Shown here: positions 8,674 to 18,994 of the stretch, one piece after another
Layout: every line of letters starts with the position of its first letter
Position numbering within the stretch: position 1 is the stretch's first letter
Source of the DNA: Salibacterium aidingense DSM 18341
Lineage (GTDB): Bacteria > Bacillota > Bacilli > Bacillales > Marinococcaceae
Direction: 5' to 3'
NCBI RefSeq assembly: GCF_000429685.1
Contig: NZ_AUCI01000003.1
Location: forward strand, 62,001 to 126,000
Length of the DNA: 64,000 bases
Program-made: the position numbers and the translations under genes
The notes under the pieces: generated by a model
Database searches by the model: none
Told to the model about the DNA's origin: nothing
Seen by the model: only the letters and a program-made list of their open reading frames with translations

Positions 8674-8680
8674 TGTCGAA
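8674..8680 (+). promoter_or_regulatory. 0A box (Spo0A-P binding site)
   Basis: A perfect TGTCGAA at 8674-8680. A 6-of-7 match lies nearby on the opposite strand at 8641-8647 (CGTCGAA). Both are between the upstream and proximal spo0A promoters, consistent with autoregulation. Confidence 0.6.
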
Positions 8681-8702
8681 TAATCTTTATTTTTCTTCCT
8701 TC

Positions 8703-8711
8703 ATCATATCA
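8703..8711 (-). promoter_or_regulatory. Extended -10 element, possible vegetative spo0A promoter (Pv)
   Basis: TGATATGAT on the minus strand is an extended -10 (TGnTATnAT) just downstream of the spoIVB terminator. Its -35 is weak. It would correspond in place to the SigA promoter of B. subtilis spo0A. Confidence 0.4.
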
Positions 8712-8722
8712 CATTTTTATCC

Positions 8723-8766
8723 AAAAAAAGAAAGGAAAACTAACATTTTAGTTTTCCTTTCTTTTT
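8723..8766 (-). terminator. spoIVB terminator
   Basis: A 17-bp perfect stem, AAAGAAAGGAAAACTAA with its complement, followed by a run of T on the minus strand directly after the spoIVB stop. Confidence 0.85.
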
Positions 8767-8768
8767 CA

Positions 8769-9983
8769 TTAGGCTGCTCCTTGTCTTTCCTCCGCGAATG
8801 TGTCGATTCCTGCTTCCTCGAGCATCCATTCAATATGACAGGCATACCCGGACGTAGAATCATTCACAAAAACATGGGTGACAGCTCCGGCTATTTTGCC
8901 GTCCTGAATAATGGGGCTCCCGCTCATGCCTTGAATGATCCCGCCTGTTCGTTCTAAAAGCTCTTCGTCTTTTACTTTAATAACCATTCCCTTGGAAGCA
9001 GCCTGCATCTGAGGCATGGATTGAACAATTTCAATATCAAACGCTTCGATCTTTTCATCTTCAATAACGGTAAGCATCTTTGCCGGCCCCGGTTTTACTT
9101 CCTGTGCAAAAGCCACGGGCATAGGTTTATGAGGGTCCATTTTATCTGCATCAAGTTTGCCGAATACTCCAAATGAGGTGTTTTTTGTTACTTCTCCTAA
9201 TTCTTCCCTATCGGAAGCAAGGGTGGCCTGTTTTTCACCAGGATCCCCATTTGTTCCCCGTTGTATTGAAGTAACCGATGATCTCATTATCTTTCCATTT
9301 TCAACTGTAATTGGTTTTTTAGTGTCCGAATCTGCAATCACATGGCCGAGAGAGCCGAATTTCCCTTGTTCTGGTTCATAAAATGTCAGTGTTCCAACGC
9401 CGGAAGCTGCGTTTCTAATATAAGCCCCCAGCACATTTCCTTCTTTTCCTTGATGAAGATTCACGCTGATCTCATGTAAATCCGTGTTGCGTTTAATTTT
9501 CATTGTCAGCCTTCGTTCTTGATTCATTTCTTCTAAGCGGTGGACGACATCTTCCAGTTTATCGATTTCATTTCCATTCATTTCCACAATTCGATCTCCA
9601 GGCTTTAAGCCGGCCTTCTTTGCTGGAGAAAATCGTTCCTTTCCATCAACAACATCGTGGAATCCTACAATCATTACTCCATCAGATTGTAATTTAACTC
9701 CTATCGAATCCCCGCCTGGAATCACTTTTAAATCGGGAATTTTTTTCACACTGGTTTGTTTTGGCGGCAATCCGCCTACTTCTACAGTGGCGCTGGCAGG
9801 TTTCTCTTTCTTTACTGTAACCTGTCCGCTTCCTTCCAACATTTCTTCTATATACGAAGAAGCTGATTCAAATGTTGTAATTTCGTTTGGTATTTGTAAA
9901 TAGGACTGCACTTTATCATTGGCCATGGTCAGAATAAAGAGAACCAATAATAGCATGCCCGCCAATTTTCTCCCCCAATCCAT
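8769..9983 (-). CDS. spoIVB: SpoIVB serine peptidase (stage IV sporulation, SigK checkpoint)
   Basis: 404 aa. An N-terminal hydrophobic anchor (about residues 8-23) is followed by a PDZ domain (about 100-185, with AGLKPGDRIVEMNG) and the S55 peptidase domain. The catalytic Ser lies in IQGMSGSPIIQDG near the C-terminus, with the likely catalytic His in FGSLGHVIADSD. It is secreted from the forespore into the intermembrane space to trigger pro-SigK processing. The ATG at 9983 is chosen because GGAGG lies 9 bases upstream; the ATG at 9992 directly abuts the Shine-Dalgarno. It sits between recN and spo0A in the conserved order. Confidence 0.96.
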   Translation of the reverse strand: MDWGRKLAGMLLLVLFILTMANDKVQSYLQIPNEITTFESASSYIEEMLEGSGQVTVKKEKPASATVEVGGLPPKQTSVKKIPDLKVIPGGDSIGVKLQSDGVMIVGFHDVVDGKERFSPAKKAGLKPGDRIVEMNGNEIDKLEDVVHRLEEMNQERRLTMKIKRNTDLHEISVNLHQGKEGNVLGAYIRNAASGVGTLTFYEPEQGKFGSLGHVIADSDTKKPITVENGKIMRSSVTSIQRGTNGDPGEKQATLASDREELGEVTKNTSFGVFGKLDADKMDPHKPMPVAFAQEVKPGPAKMLTVIEDEKIEAFDIEIVQSMPQMQAASKGMVIKVKDEELLERTGGIIQGMSGSPIIQDGKIAGAVTHVFVNDSTSGYACHIEWMLEEAGIDTFAEERQGAA

Positions 9984-10073
9984 TCCTTGCATCCTCCTCG
10001 TCCCCGCAGATATTTAACTTTTGGTGTACTTCTAATGTTGCCTCTGGGAACGGTATTTATAAGTGCGGTCTGC

Positions 10074-10104
10074 TAAAAAAGCTGACCTTTTTTGGTCAGC
10101 TTTT
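10074..10104 (-). terminator. recN terminator
   Basis: AAAAGCTGACC pairs with GGTCAGCTTTT around an A6 loop, followed by T6 on the minus strand, overlapping the recN stop codon. Confidence 0.85.
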
Positions 10105-11825
10105 CATGCGTTGGATTTTATTTTTTCTGCCATCGTCAACAGCTCTTGAGCGTTATCCCGTGTTAATTCTGTCACTTCTACTCCTGAGATCATCCTGGCA
10201 ATTTCATCCGTTTTCTGCTGTTCTTTTAATGGCCGAATATTGGTAATAACCCGGTCTTCTTTTTCTTTCTTCTCAATACACAGATTAGTGTCAGCCATTG
10301 CAGCAACCTGCGGCAGATGGGAAATACATAATACTTGGGCTCCTTTTGCCACATGATAAATTTTTTCGGCAATGGCTTGAGCTACACGGCCGCTTACCCC
10401 TGTATCCACTTCATCAAATATGATGGAAGTTACATGCTGAAAACCGGCTAAAATGGTTTTAAGAGCAAGCATGATCCGGGAAATTTCTCCTCCAGAAGCC
10501 ACTTTTGCCAAAGGTTTTAAAGGTTCGCCAGCATTCGTTGCCATTAAAAACTCAACCTGATCCTGCCCATTTTCATTAAAATAAGAAACGCCCTGGTCCC
10601 ATTCATAAGTATACCCTTTATTAGCGGGTTGAATTCGAACTTCCATAACAGCTTTTTCCATAAATAAAGCCTGAAGTTCATGTTTCACATCTTCCGCCAG
10701 CTTTTCTCCTGCCTGCCTCCGTAAATCCGTTAATGTATCGGCTTCCACTTTCAAATCAAGGGCCGTTTCCTGTATTTGCACTTCCAACTCTTCCAGTTTT
10801 TCTTCTTTATTGGATAAAGACTCCATTTCTTCTTCCAGTTCAGAAGCAAATTCCAGAATCTCTGTCACGGAGTTTCCATATTTCCTTTTTAATTTTTTTA
10901 TTTCTTCCAGACGACCTTCGATTTCATTCAAGCGATCCGGGTCAAACGACAAGGAATCCATATGGTCGCGGAGAGAGAAGGTAGCTTCTTCCAAAGTATA
11001 GTAAGCCGAGTCCATCGATTCCTTCAGTTCCTGCACATTTTCATCCACGGCAGCCGCTTCTTCCGCATGACTCATGGCAAGACCTGCCCAATCCAAAGCC
11101 CTTCCTTCTCCGTATAAGCTTTCATAAGCATGTCCAAGCTGACTGTAAAGCTTTTCGCTGTTCGCTAAAATATGCTTTTCTTTTTCCAATTCTTCATCTT
11201 CTCCCGGTACAAGTCCCGCTTCTTCTATTTCTTTAAGCTGGTACTGAATAAAATCGAGACGGCTGGCCGTTTCCTGATCATTTTCCCGCCATTTTTTCCA
11301 TTCCGTTTTCAGCTGTGAAAACGTCCGGTATCTGGCCAGATAATCACGATACGTTTCTTTTAACCGCCTGCCGGCATACCGATCAAGAATAGAGAGGTGT
11401 TTCTCCTACTGCATAAGATCCTGATGCTCGTGTTGTCCATGAATATCGACAAGGGACTGGCCGACCTCCCGTAATACAGCCAGCGTTACTAATTTTCCAT
11501 TTATTCTGCATACGCTTTTCCCTTTATCGGTAATATCCCTTCGCATTACCACCATATCTTCTTCCACTTCAATTCCGGTATTTTCTAAAACAGTACGTGC
11601 TGGATGCGAGGGCTGAATGTGAAACAATCCTTCGATTTCAGCTCTGCTTTCTCCATGGCGGACATAATCTACAGAGCCGCGTCCCCCGATTAAAAGACCA
11701 ATGGCATCGATTACAATAGATTTTCCAGCTCCTGTTTCGCCGGTCAGCACAGTTAAACCTTCTTCAAAACGTACCGTTATCTTATCAATAATTGCAAAAT
11801 TTTTAATGGTGATCTCTTCGAGCAT
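10104..11825 (-). pseudogene. recN: recN, DNA repair SMC-like protein, interrupted by one in-frame TAG
   Basis: The frame from 11825 to 10104 would encode 573 residues, the normal RecN length. N-terminal: MLEEITIKNFAIID and Walker A TGETGAGKSIVIDAI. Middle: long coiled coil. C-terminal: ABC signature VASGGEISRIMLAL and Walker B ITSIIFDEVDTGVSG, then CISHLPQVAAMAD. Codon 140 is TAG (bases 11406-11408), just after HGQHEHQDLMQ; both halves stay in the same frame and the continuation EKHLSILDRYAG is homologous to the family. So either a single nonsense mutation (for example CAG to TAG) or a sequencing error. As read, only a 139-aa N-terminal fragment is made; the largest downstream ATG frame (10104-11189) lacks Walker A. 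Confidence 0.9.
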
Positions 11826-11848
11826 AACAGCACCTCGGTATCCATGGA

Positions 11849-12301
11849 TTATAGCATATCTAAAAACCGGTCAATCGTCTCTGTCGTTTGGTCTTTTTCC
11901 CTGCATATGATTAAGATGGTATCATCTCCGCAAATCGTACCCATAATTTCTTCCCAGTCCAGATTGTCAATCAGGGCAGCCACCGCATTGGCATTTCCCG
12001 GCAATGTCTTCATGACAATTAAATTTTCCGTCTGATCAATGCCGATAAAACTGTCGATCAAGGCTCGTTTCAATTTTTGTAACGGATTAAACCGTTGATC
12101 TGCGGGGAGGCTGTATTTGTAACGGCCGTCAGCTGTCGGCACCTTAACCAGATGCAATTCCTTTATATCACGGGAAATCGTTGCCTGGGTGACATTATAT
12201 CCCCCTTTTTTTAGTCGATCGACCAATTCATCCTGAGTTTCGATATCGAAATCAGAAATAAATTCTCTGATTTTAATATGCCTTTGTCCTTTGTTCATCA
12301 T
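11849..12301 (-). CDS. ahrC: Arginine repressor AhrC/ArgR
   Basis: 150 aa, standard length. The N-terminal winged helix contains [21 protein letters not shown] and [13 protein letters not shown]. The C-terminal hexamerisation/arginine-binding domain has [18 protein letters not shown] and [14 protein letters not shown] with the conserved GDD. It represses arginine synthesis and activates catabolism when bound to arginine. The gene lies between tlyA and recN in the conserved order and has its own promoter with an ARG-box-like site. Confidence 0.96.
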   Translation of the reverse strand: MMNKGQRHIKIREFISDFDIETQDELVDRLKKGGYNVTQATISRDIKELHLVKVPTADGRYKYSLPADQRFNPLQKLKRALIDSFIGIDQTENLIVMKTLPGNANAVAALIDNLDWEEIMGTICGDDTILIICREKDQTTETIDRFLDML

Positions 12302-12330
12302 TCTAATCCTCCAACTCTTGATAGTCTCCT

Positions 12331-12369
12331 CTATATATTCATGATACCCAAAATTTCATATTTATACAA
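12331..12369 (-). promoter_or_regulatory. ahrC promoter with overlapping ARG-box-like half site
   Basis: On the minus strand TTGTAT, 17 bases, then TATCAT form a SigA-type promoter (12369 to 12341). CATGAATATATAG (12343-12331), similar to an ARG half box, overlaps the -10 and start site, suggesting autorepression. The operator is inferred from one half site only. Confidence 0.5.
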
Positions 12370-12411
12370 TCGAATGATTAAAGATGGAAGACCAAAGGAA
12401 AGGAAGTCCCA

Positions 12412-13224
12412 TTATGAAGCATAATGGGCGTGCGCTTGGTCGATGACGTGAGAAACAAGGTGAATGGCATGGTTTGTGGGAGGAGCCGGCGGTTTCCATA
12501 AAAGGTGCAATAAGAATTCAATATTCCCATCGCCTCCGGTGATCGGAGAAAAATCAAGTCCGTCGGCGTGAAAACCTGCTGCACCGGCAAATTGAATAAT
12601 ATCCATCAATACTTCCTGATGCACCTTACGATCCCGTACAATCCCTTTTTTTCCGACTTTATCCCTGCCTGCTTCAAATTGAGGCTTGACCAGAAGGCAG
12701 GCATGAGCATTTTCTGAAAGGATCCGACTTAAAGGTTCAAGCAAAAGTTTCAGTGAGATAAAAGAAACGTCAGCAACCGCTGCTTCCGGTTTCTCCTCAA
12801 AATGGCGCGGCTCGGCATACCGGAAATTATACTGCTCCATGACGGTTACCTTATGATGGCTGCGTAATTTCCACGCAAGTTGATTACTCCCTACATCCAC
12901 GGCATACACTTTCTGCGCCCCATTTTGCAGCGAGCAATCTGTAAAACCGCCGGTGGAAGCACCGATATCAATAACTATTTTGTCTTTAACATCAAAATCG
13001 AATACGTGCAGGGCTTTCTCCAGCTTTAAACCGCCGCGGCTTACGTAGGGAAGTTTATTCCCTTTAATCCGTAACACAACATCCCGGTCCATTTTTGTAC
13101 CGGGTTTATCAATCGGTTCCTCATTGGCCAGTACAAGACCTGCCATAATGGATCGTTTTGCCTGTTCTCTTGATTCGAAAAACCCCTGTTCAACGAGCAG
13201 GATGTCAATTCTTTCCTTTTTCAT
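12412..13224 (-). CDS. yqxC: TlyA family rRNA 2'-O-methyltransferase / S4-domain protein (YqxC)
   Basis: 270 aa. N-terminal S4 RNA-binding domain (RIDILLVEQGFFESREQAKRSIMAG) and a FtsJ-like SAM methyltransferase domain with IDIGASTGGFTDC (about residues 86-98) and VADVSFISL. The family methylates rRNA 2'-O positions; the Bacillus enzyme has not been assigned a site that I can verify here. It lies three bases after dxs and before ahrC, so it is probably cotranscribed with dxs. Confidence 0.92.
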   Translation of the reverse strand: MKKERIDILLVEQGFFESREQAKRSIMAGLVLANEEPIDKPGTKMDRDVVLRIKGNKLPYVSRGGLKLEKALHVFDFDVKDKIVIDIGASTGGFTDCSLQNGAQKVYAVDVGSNQLAWKLRSHHKVTVMEQYNFRYAEPRHFEEKPEAAVADVSFISLKLLLEPLSRILSENAHACLLVKPQFEAGRDKVGKKGIVRDRKVHQEVLMDIIQFAGAAGFHADGLDFSPITGGDGNIEFLLHLLWKPPAPPTNHAIHLVSHVIDQAHAHYAS

Positions 13225-13227
13225 TTA

Positions 13228-15117
13228 TTACGCCCTTTTTTGTTTTCTTGGCAGCAGTGCTTGTACTTTTTTCATGACTTCGTGTGATGTCAGCCCTATT
13301 TCTTCATACAATTCAGGGACACTGCCATGTTCAATATACCAGTCTGGTATTCCCATTCGTTCTATTATCATTTGGTGCTGACCATTATCGTGATAATGTT
13401 CTAACACCGCACTTCCAAAACTTCCTTTCAGAGCAGCCTCTTCTAGAGTAAGAATTGGTTTATTTTCTTCGTAAAGTTCTTCCAGCAAACCATTATCCAG
13501 CGGTTTGGCAGAACGGGCATTGACTACTCGGACAGAGATATGCTGCTCAGCCAGCATATCCGCTGCTTCCTGCGCCACCGGGAGCATTGTACCAAACGAG
13601 AGGATAGTGGCGTCTTTTCCATCTCTCATGATTTCCCATTTACCGATATCGAGCTCTTTTAATTCTTCCTCCATCTGTACGCCGTATCCGTTCCCTCGTG
13701 GATAACGTACAGCGATTGGGCCTCCGTCATATTTGTAAGCTGTATACACCATATGCTGAAGTTCATTTTCATCTTTTGGCATCAAGATTGTCATATTAGG
13801 CAGGCTGCGAAGATAAGCAATATCAAATACTCCCTGATGTGTTTCTCCATCTGCCCCTACCAGGCCTGCCCGGTCAATTCCGAAGAAAACGTTCAAATTC
13901 TGCCGGCAGATATCATGAACCAACTGATCGTAACCACGCTGCAGGAACGTGGAATATACGGCAAATACCGGCTTCATGCCTTGCGTTGCCAATCCTCCTG
14001 CCATCGTAGTGGCATGCTGCTCGGCAATTCCGACATCGAACATACGATCAGGGAATGCCGCTCCAAATTGATCCAGTTTCGTACCTCCGGGCATAGCAGC
14101 TGTTAACGCAACTACTCTCTTATCCTCTGCAGCAATACGCTGGAGTGTGCTGCTGAAAACAGCACTATAGGCGGGCGGACCGGGTTTCTTTACGACTTCT
14201 CCCGATTCAATTTTATAAGGTCCTAGACCGTGCCATGTTCCTTTTGCATCATTTTCTGCCGGTCCATAGCCTTTTCCTTTTTTCGTCAGGACATGTACAA
14301 TAACAGGTCCTTTCGTATCCTTTGCATATTTAACATTGGACATAAGATCATCGAAATCATGGCCGTCCACCGGTCCAAGATACGTAAAGCCTAACTCTTC
14401 AAAAAACATACCGGAGACAAGCAGATACTTTAAGCTGTCTTTTACACGTTCAGCAGTGGAGGCAAGCCGGCCTCCAAAAGCTGGAATCTTTTTAATAAGA
14501 TACTCAAGGTCGTCCTTCACTTTCTGATAGCGTCCCATTGTCCGCAATCTGCCCAATATACTGTGCATCGCCCCCACGTTTGGAGCAATCGACATTTCAT
14601 TATCATTTAGGATGATCGTCATATTTGTCTGCTGATGACCTATATTATTCAAAGCCTCTAAAGCCATCCCGCCGGTGAGCGCCCCGTCTCCAATTACAGC
14701 CGCCACCTGTTCATCCGATTCTTTAATATCTCTGGCCACAGCCATACCCATGGCGGCGGACAAAGACGTCGAGCTGTGACCCGTTTCCCAGATATCATGT
14801 ACACTCTCATTACGCTTCGGAAATCCGCATAAACCACGGTATTTCCGAAGCGTATCAAACTGATCCGCTCTTCCCGTCAAAATTTTATGAACGTATGTTT
14901 GGTGGCCGACATCCCACACCAATTTGTCCTTTGGTGTCTGATACAGGGAATGTAAAGTAAGTGTTAATTCAACCACCCCCAGGTTTGGGCCCAGATGTCC
15001 GCCGGTCACAGACAGCTGCTGAATTAAAAAGTCCCTGATATCCTTGGCCAGGTCCCGTAGTTCCCGGCGGCTGCAGTTTTTTATAAATTCCGGGTCCTTT
15101 ATCGTTTTTACGTCCAT
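13228..15117 (-). CDS. dxs: 1-deoxy-D-xylulose-5-phosphate synthase
   Basis: 629 aa. The thiamine-diphosphate enzyme condenses pyruvate and glyceraldehyde 3-phosphate, the first step of the MEP isoprenoid pathway. Seen: [13 protein letters not shown], the TPP motif [35 protein letters not shown], and the transketolase domain [15 protein letters not shown] with [14 protein letters not shown] 15117 is used because GTGAGGG lies about 8 bases upstream; the GTG at 15132 is inside that Shine-Dalgarno. It follows oapA by 26 bases, so isoprenoid genes flank the OLE RNA/oapA unit on both sides. Confidence 0.96.
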   Translation of the reverse strand: MDVKTIKDPEFIKNCSRRELRDLAKDIRDFLIQQLSVTGGHLGPNLGVVELTLTLHSLYQTPKDKLVWDVGHQTYVHKILTGRADQFDTLRKYRGLCGFPKRNESVHDIWETGHSSTSLSAAMGMAVARDIKESDEQVAAVIGDGALTGGMALEALNNIGHQQTNMTIILNDNEMSIAPNVGAMHSILGRLRTMGRYQKVKDDLEYLIKKIPAFGGRLASTAERVKDSLKYLLVSGMFFEELGFTYLGPVDGHDFDDLMSNVKYAKDTKGPVIVHVLTKKGKGYGPAENDAKGTWHGLGPYKIESGEVVKKPGPPAYSAVFSSTLQRIAAEDKRVVALTAAMPGGTKLDQFGAAFPDRMFDVGIAEQHATTMAGGLATQGMKPVFAVYSTFLQRGYDQLVHDICRQNLNVFFGIDRAGLVGADGETHQGVFDIAYLRSLPNMTILMPKDENELQHMVYTAYKYDGGPIAVRYPRGNGYGVQMEEELKELDIGKWEIMRDGKDATILSFGTMLPVAQEAADMLAEQHISVRVVNARSAKPLDNGLLEELYEENKPILTLEEAALKGSFGSAVLEHYHDNGQHQMIIERMGIPDWYIEHGSVPELYEEIGLTSHEVMKKVQALLPRKQKRA

Positions 15118-15143
15118 CAAACGAACCCTCACTTTCCGTGATT

Positions 15144-15734
15144 TTATGCGTCTTTTTTCCTTTTCTTTTTAAACAGTGTAATTTTACATTTTTCTTCTAT
15201 AACATAAAAAATACGACCTACTTGAAAAATAATAGACGTGGATTTTGTGATGGCAAATGTTTTTCCAAGTGCTTTACCTCCTACCGTTAATGCCGCAACG
15301 ACAGCAGTAAAAATAACATTTAATGTGAACTGCAGTGCACTTCCATCACTGGCACCGGCTGAAAATGTCAGCTGCAGAACCACTGCTGATGCAGCTGTAC
15401 CACTAACTACGCCGGAGATATCTCCAATCACATCTGCGCAGAAGTTGGCCACTTTATCTGCATTTCTCGTAATCAGCATTGCTTGAAATGAGCCGGGTAC
15501 TTTTTTGGCTGCCATGGCATGAAAAGGCTTTTCCGATGCAGCCGTAGCCGCCACGCCAATCATATCAAAGAATACGCCGGTTAACACTATAATCAATACC
15601 ACCAGCATTCCAACAGCCCAGCCCACCCCTGACAAAAACGCGGTGGAAACGATTGAAAAAATAGCCGCTAACACGAGTGTGATAACGGCAATAAATATAC
15701 TCCAATGTATAGATTCTTTCCATATACTTTTCAT
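15144..15734 (-). CDS. oapA: OapA, membrane protein partner of OLE RNA
   Basis: 196 aa with four or so hydrophobic segments (about residues 12-30, 36-58, 110-130, 136-156) and a basic C-terminal tail ([12 protein letters not shown]). Size, topology and position directly after the OLE RNA and before dxs match the OLE-associated protein first described in Bacillus halodurans, which dimerises, sits in the cell membrane and binds OLE RNA. Segments such as [19 protein letters not shown] and [18 protein letters not shown] are typical of this conserved family. The Shine-Dalgarno (AGGTGA) is distant from the ATG, so expression may be modest or dependent on the upstream RNA. Confidence 0.88.
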   Translation of the reverse strand: MKSIWKESIHWSIFIAVITLVLAAIFSIVSTAFLSGVGWAVGMLVVLIIVLTGVFFDMIGVAATAASEKPFHAMAAKKVPGSFQAMLITRNADKVANFCADVIGDISGVVSGTAASAVVLQLTFSAGASDGSALQFTLNVIFTAVVAALTVGGKALGKTFAITKSTSIIFQVGRIFYVIEEKCKITLFKKKRKKDA

Positions 15735-15784
15735 TTTTTTTTCAATATCACCTAATATTATGGCGTAACGTTGGTAACAATAAA

Positions 15785-16380
15785 GCTATGTAAAAAATCG
15801 GATGGTCGGAATGAAACGTAAACATTGTGTCTTAGGTCCAGTAGGTTTTCCCACTCGTCTACCGGTGCGTCGCCGCCCCGGCGGTTTCCCTTTAAAGACG
15901 GGTTGATGGCGTTGCCGCTCATCAGACTGGATTGCCACTTAGAACACACTGCAATCCGCTTCATCCGTCCAAAGAACAGTCTAGGAGTTTTCCTCGACAA
16001 TTCCGTGCCACTCTCTTAGCCTCTTTTGCAGGGCAGGTTTCAGAAAATAGGAAGATAAGCGCCGGCCAAGCGTAGTTATCTTCCTATTTGCCTTCTTCCC
16101 CGCTGCCCCACTCAAGGCAGGCTACGCTGCAGGCAGACCTCCCGAGGCCTGCCATGCAGGTCTTACCTTTTCCCTTTAAGAAAAAGGCCTCCGCGGCGAA
16201 AGGGTTCACGCCCACATGCCTTTGTGGATCGCCCTTACACCTTTACTCCCAGCATCGACCCAAGGCTGGGCGCCTCGAGCCGACACCAGGAACTTCATCG
16301 ATATGCCCTTCAGCGGATTTTTAGGCCCGCCCTCGAGAATGGAGAATCGACTAGAATACTGCACCATCCGATTTTTTTGT
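15785..16380 (-). ncRNA. ole: OLE RNA (ornate large extremophilic RNA)
   Basis: About 595 nt between ispA and oapA with no credible coding frame. The ends form a long terminal helix: AAAAAAATCGGATGGT at the 5' end pairs with ACCATCCGATTTTTT at the 3' end. Inside are many GC-rich helices, for example the 14-bp stem AAATAGGAAGATAA / TTATCTTCCTATTT at about 16046-16090. Length, terminal pairing, GC-rich complexity, location in the dxs/ispA operon, and the adjacent oapA all match OLE RNA. OLE RNPs are membrane-associated and linked to tolerance of cold, alcohol and altered Mg2+ in B. halodurans. Ends are estimates. Confidence 0.87.
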
Positions 16381-16386
16381 AATTTC

Positions 16387-16416
16387 ATTATACCACGAAA
16401 TAATTCATCTAGACAA
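16387..16416 (-). promoter_or_regulatory. Promoter immediately upstream of OLE RNA
   Basis: TTGTCT, 18 bases, then TATAAT with an extended -10 (TGGTATAAT). The predicted start near 16380 coincides with the 5' end of the terminal OLE helix, so the RNA can be made independently of the upstream xse/ispA transcript. Confidence 0.65.
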
Positions 16417-16438
16417 ATCATTCCTATCCGCTTCTCCA

Positions 16439-17326
16439 CTAATGGAGGCGTGTGACAGTATAATCTACAAAGGCAGACAATAACGCGGAATAAGCAGAAG
16501 TGGATTGCAGGGAAGCCTTGGCTTGTTGAGCATGGTGATAAAGTTTATCCTTTGCCCCCTCCATCGTAAGCAGACTGGGATAGGTGCTTTTATTTTTTCC
16601 TTCATCCCTTCCGGTTGCTTTACCCATTTCCGCTTCATCTCCTTCAATATCAAGGATATCGTCCCTTATCTGGAAAACAAGTCCCATTTCCTGCGCGAAC
16701 AGACGGAGCTGCTTAAGATCTTGTTCCGGTGCTCTCCCTAAAATACCTCCGGCCGCAATCGAGAATTGCAGCAATGCTGCTGTTTTTCGATAGTGAATAT
16801 ACTCCAGTTCATTTTGGCTGAGCAGTTTGTTTTCTCCTTCTAAATCCGCAGCTTGTCCGCCTACCATCCCCTCCGCTCCTGCGTCCTTGGATAATTCATT
16901 CATTAACTTTACTTTTTGGATATCATCGGCCTGGGATAACGAACCGATCATAGCAAACGCGTTTGTTAATAGGGCATCACCAGCCAGAACAGCAAAGGCC
17001 TCCCCGTATACTTTGTGGTTGGTCCACTGCCCGCGGCGGTAATCATCATCATCCATTGCAGGAAGATCATCATGAATCAAAGAATATGTATGCACCATTT
17101 CAATGCTGCAGGCTGCTTTATAATCTTCTGCTTCGATCTGTCTGTATGAAGAAATAGAAGCCAGCATTAAAAGAGGGCGAATTCGTTTTCCGCCCGCTTT
17201 TAAAGAATATATCATTGCTTCTTTTAATTTCTGCGGACATTCTAAATCCATTATGTAAGCAGGAAGTCTATGATCTATTTCATCTTTATGGGTATTAATA
17301 AACGACTCTAATTCTGGGGTGATCAC
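16439..17326 (-). CDS. ispA: Polyprenyl (farnesyl/geranyl) diphosphate synthase
   Basis: 295 aa trans-prenyltransferase. The first aspartate-rich motif is in [17 protein letters not shown] (about residues 81-97) and the second in [13 protein letters not shown] (about 216-228), with GGKRIRP near the N-terminus. It makes C15 diphosphate from IPP and DMAPP for undecaprenyl and quinone synthesis. Its start overlaps xseB by four bases; its stop is 23 bases from the -35 element of the OLE promoter. Confidence 0.95.
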   Translation of the reverse strand: MITPELESFINTHKDEIDHRLPAYIMDLECPQKLKEAMIYSLKAGGKRIRPLLMLASISSYRQIEAEDYKAACSIEMVHTYSLIHDDLPAMDDDDYRRGQWTNHKVYGEAFAVLAGDALLTNAFAMIGSLSQADDIQKVKLMNELSKDAGAEGMVGGQAADLEGENKLLSQNELEYIHYRKTAALLQFSIAAGGILGRAPEQDLKQLRLFAQEMGLVFQIRDDILDIEGDEAEMGKATGRDEGKNKSTYPSLLTMEGAKDKLYHHAQQAKASLQSTSAYSALLSAFVDYTVTRLH

Positions 17327-17598
17327 TCTACATCCTCCTCGGTTGTCAGAGGTTTGATTTCTCCGTCTTCCTCTACGATCCGGTCCATTTGTTTTTCTAC
17401 TTGACGGAGTTTTTCATGACAGGTGTTCGATAAAGTCATGCCTTCCTGATACATCGCTATGGCTTTTTCTAAAGGAACTTCCCCTTCTTCTAATTTTTCC
17501 ACAATATTCTCCAGTTTTGCCATGGCTTCTTCAAATGAAACGTCTTCCTTCTCCATAGGATTCTCTGTATGATTTCCGGCCTGTTCTTCCTCACTCAT
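17323..17598 (-). CDS. xseB: Exodeoxyribonuclease VII small subunit
   Basis: 91 aa acidic helical protein with the family core [20 protein letters not shown] followed by [12 protein letters not shown]. It binds the XseA C-terminal region to form exonuclease VII. The ATG at 17598 has GGAGGG 7 bases upstream; a longer reading to 17718 is inside xseA. It overlaps xseA by 8 bases and ispA by 4. Confidence 0.95.
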   Translation of the reverse strand: MSEEEQAGNHTENPMEKEDVSFEEAMAKLENIVEKLEEGEVPLEKAIAMYQEGMTLSNTCHEKLRQVEKQMDRIVEEDGEIKPLTTEEDVE

Positions 17599-18994
17599 CG
17601 TTCTTCCCTCCTTCTTTTCGATTATGCTGCGTTTTTTCCCATAATACGCTGTCGGACCAGGATTCTGTTTTAGCTTGAATCTGCCCGTCCCGTACATACA
17701 TCGTGATCCTGTCTCCATTGTTTACCTGGCGGACCGATGTGAGCAGCGTATCCTTTTCGATATAAGCCACATTATATCCTCTTTCCATAATACCCAACGG
17801 ATTAAGGATTCTCAGTTTTTGCAGCACATGCTGGAAATTTTCGTCCTTATCGGCAACATACCGTTTCACCGCTTTTTCTGCTTTCTCGTTAAGAGCGGCA
17901 AGATTGTTTTTTTCCTGTTCCAGTAGACGGTAGGGATGCCGGCGGTGCAGTCTTTTGGCCAATACTGCCAGACGTTCGTCCTGCGCATGTTTTTTATTTA
18001 CGAGACTTTTTTGCAGTCTTTCCAGAAGACGATCGAGTTCCTGTTCCTTTTGCTTCAGCAAATGACCGGGATAGCGGAAGGCATAAGAGCGGTCGAGACG
18101 ATGCAGATGCTCCTTTTTTGCCTCTGTGTACTTTTTCATAGCCCGGTACAGCCGCGTTTTCAATTGAATATGTGTGTTCTCTAAATCCGCCAGCACCGGA
18201 ACCGCTAATTCAGCTGCTGCTGTAGGCGTTGCAGCCCGTACGTCTGCAATAAAATCGGAAATAGTAAAATCCGTTTCGTGGCCGACGGCTGAAATAGCCG
18301 GGATCGTTAAAGCGGCAATCTTCCGGGCAACGATTTCCTCATTAAAAGCCCACAGTTCCTCTATTGATCCTCCTCCTCTGCCAAACAGAAGAAGATCAAA
18401 AGAGCCCATCATTTCTGCTCGATCCATGGCAGAAACGATGGAAGAAGCGGCTTCCTTCCCTTGAACGAGGACAGGAAACAGTGTAATCCGGGCTAAAGGA
18501 AAACGCCTTTTCAACGTAGTGGCCATATCTCGAATAGCCGCGCCGGTTGGAGAGGTGATGACAGCTATTTCTTTTGGAAAAACAGGAATAGATTTCTTTC
18601 TCTCTTTAGCAAACAACCCTTCGGCTTCCAGCGCTTTTTTCAACTGCTCATATTGAATATAGAGCTGGCCGAGTCCATCCGGTTCCATCTCTTTGACATA
18701 GAGCTGATATTGACCGAACGGTTCATACACAGATATATGTCCCTTAATAAGAACTTTCATGCCATTTTCTGGTACAAATTTCAACCTGCGGTTATTTCCC
18801 GCAAACATCACAGCAGAAATTTTGGAGTTCTCGTCTTTCAGTGTAAAATACATGTGGCCCCGGCTGTGTTTTTTAAAATTCGATATTTCTGCACGCAGCC
18901 ATACGTGCTGCAGATTGTCATCCAATTCAATGGTTTTTTTGATCTGCATGGTTAATTGAGATACCGTAAGCCAGTTTCCCTGTTCTATATTCAT
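17591..18994 (-). CDS. xseA: Exodeoxyribonuclease VII large subunit
   Basis: 467 aa. An N-terminal OB fold (about 5-100, [23 protein letters not shown]) leads into the catalytic core ([42 protein letters not shown]) and then long coiled coils and a C-terminal barrel-like end ([15 protein letters not shown]). It degrades single-stranded DNA from both ends. It overlaps folD by four bases and xseB by eight, so folD-xseA-xseB-ispA form a tight operon. Confidence 0.95.
   Translation of the reverse strand: MNIEQGNWLTVSQLTMQIKKTIELDDNLQHVWLRAEISNFKKHSRGHMYFTLKDENSKISAVMFAGNNRRLKFVPENGMKVLIKGHISVYEPFGQYQLYVKEMEPDGLGQLYIQYEQLKKALEAEGLFAKERKKSIPVFPKEIAVITSPTGAAIRDMATTLKRRFPLARITLFPVLVQGKEAASSIVSAMDRAEMMGSFDLLLFGRGGGSIEELWAFNEEIVARKIAALTIPAISAVGHETDFTISDFIADVRAATPTAAAELAVPVLADLENTHIQLKTRLYRAMKKYTEAKKEHLHRLDRSYAFRYPGHLLKQKEQELDRLLERLQKSLVNKKHAQDERLAVLAKRLHRRHPYRLLEQEKNNLAALNEKAEKAVKRYVADKDENFQHVLQKLRILNPLGIMERGYNVAYIEKDTLLTSVRQVNNGDRITMYVRDGQIQAKTESWSDSVLWEKTQHNRKEGGKNDE

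Noticed and set aside
15825-16455. Several 60-80 codon frames on both strands between oapA and ispA
   Set aside because: They overlap the OLE RNA, lack Shine-Dalgarno sites, and have Pro/Arg-rich composition typical of GC-rich structured RNA genes.
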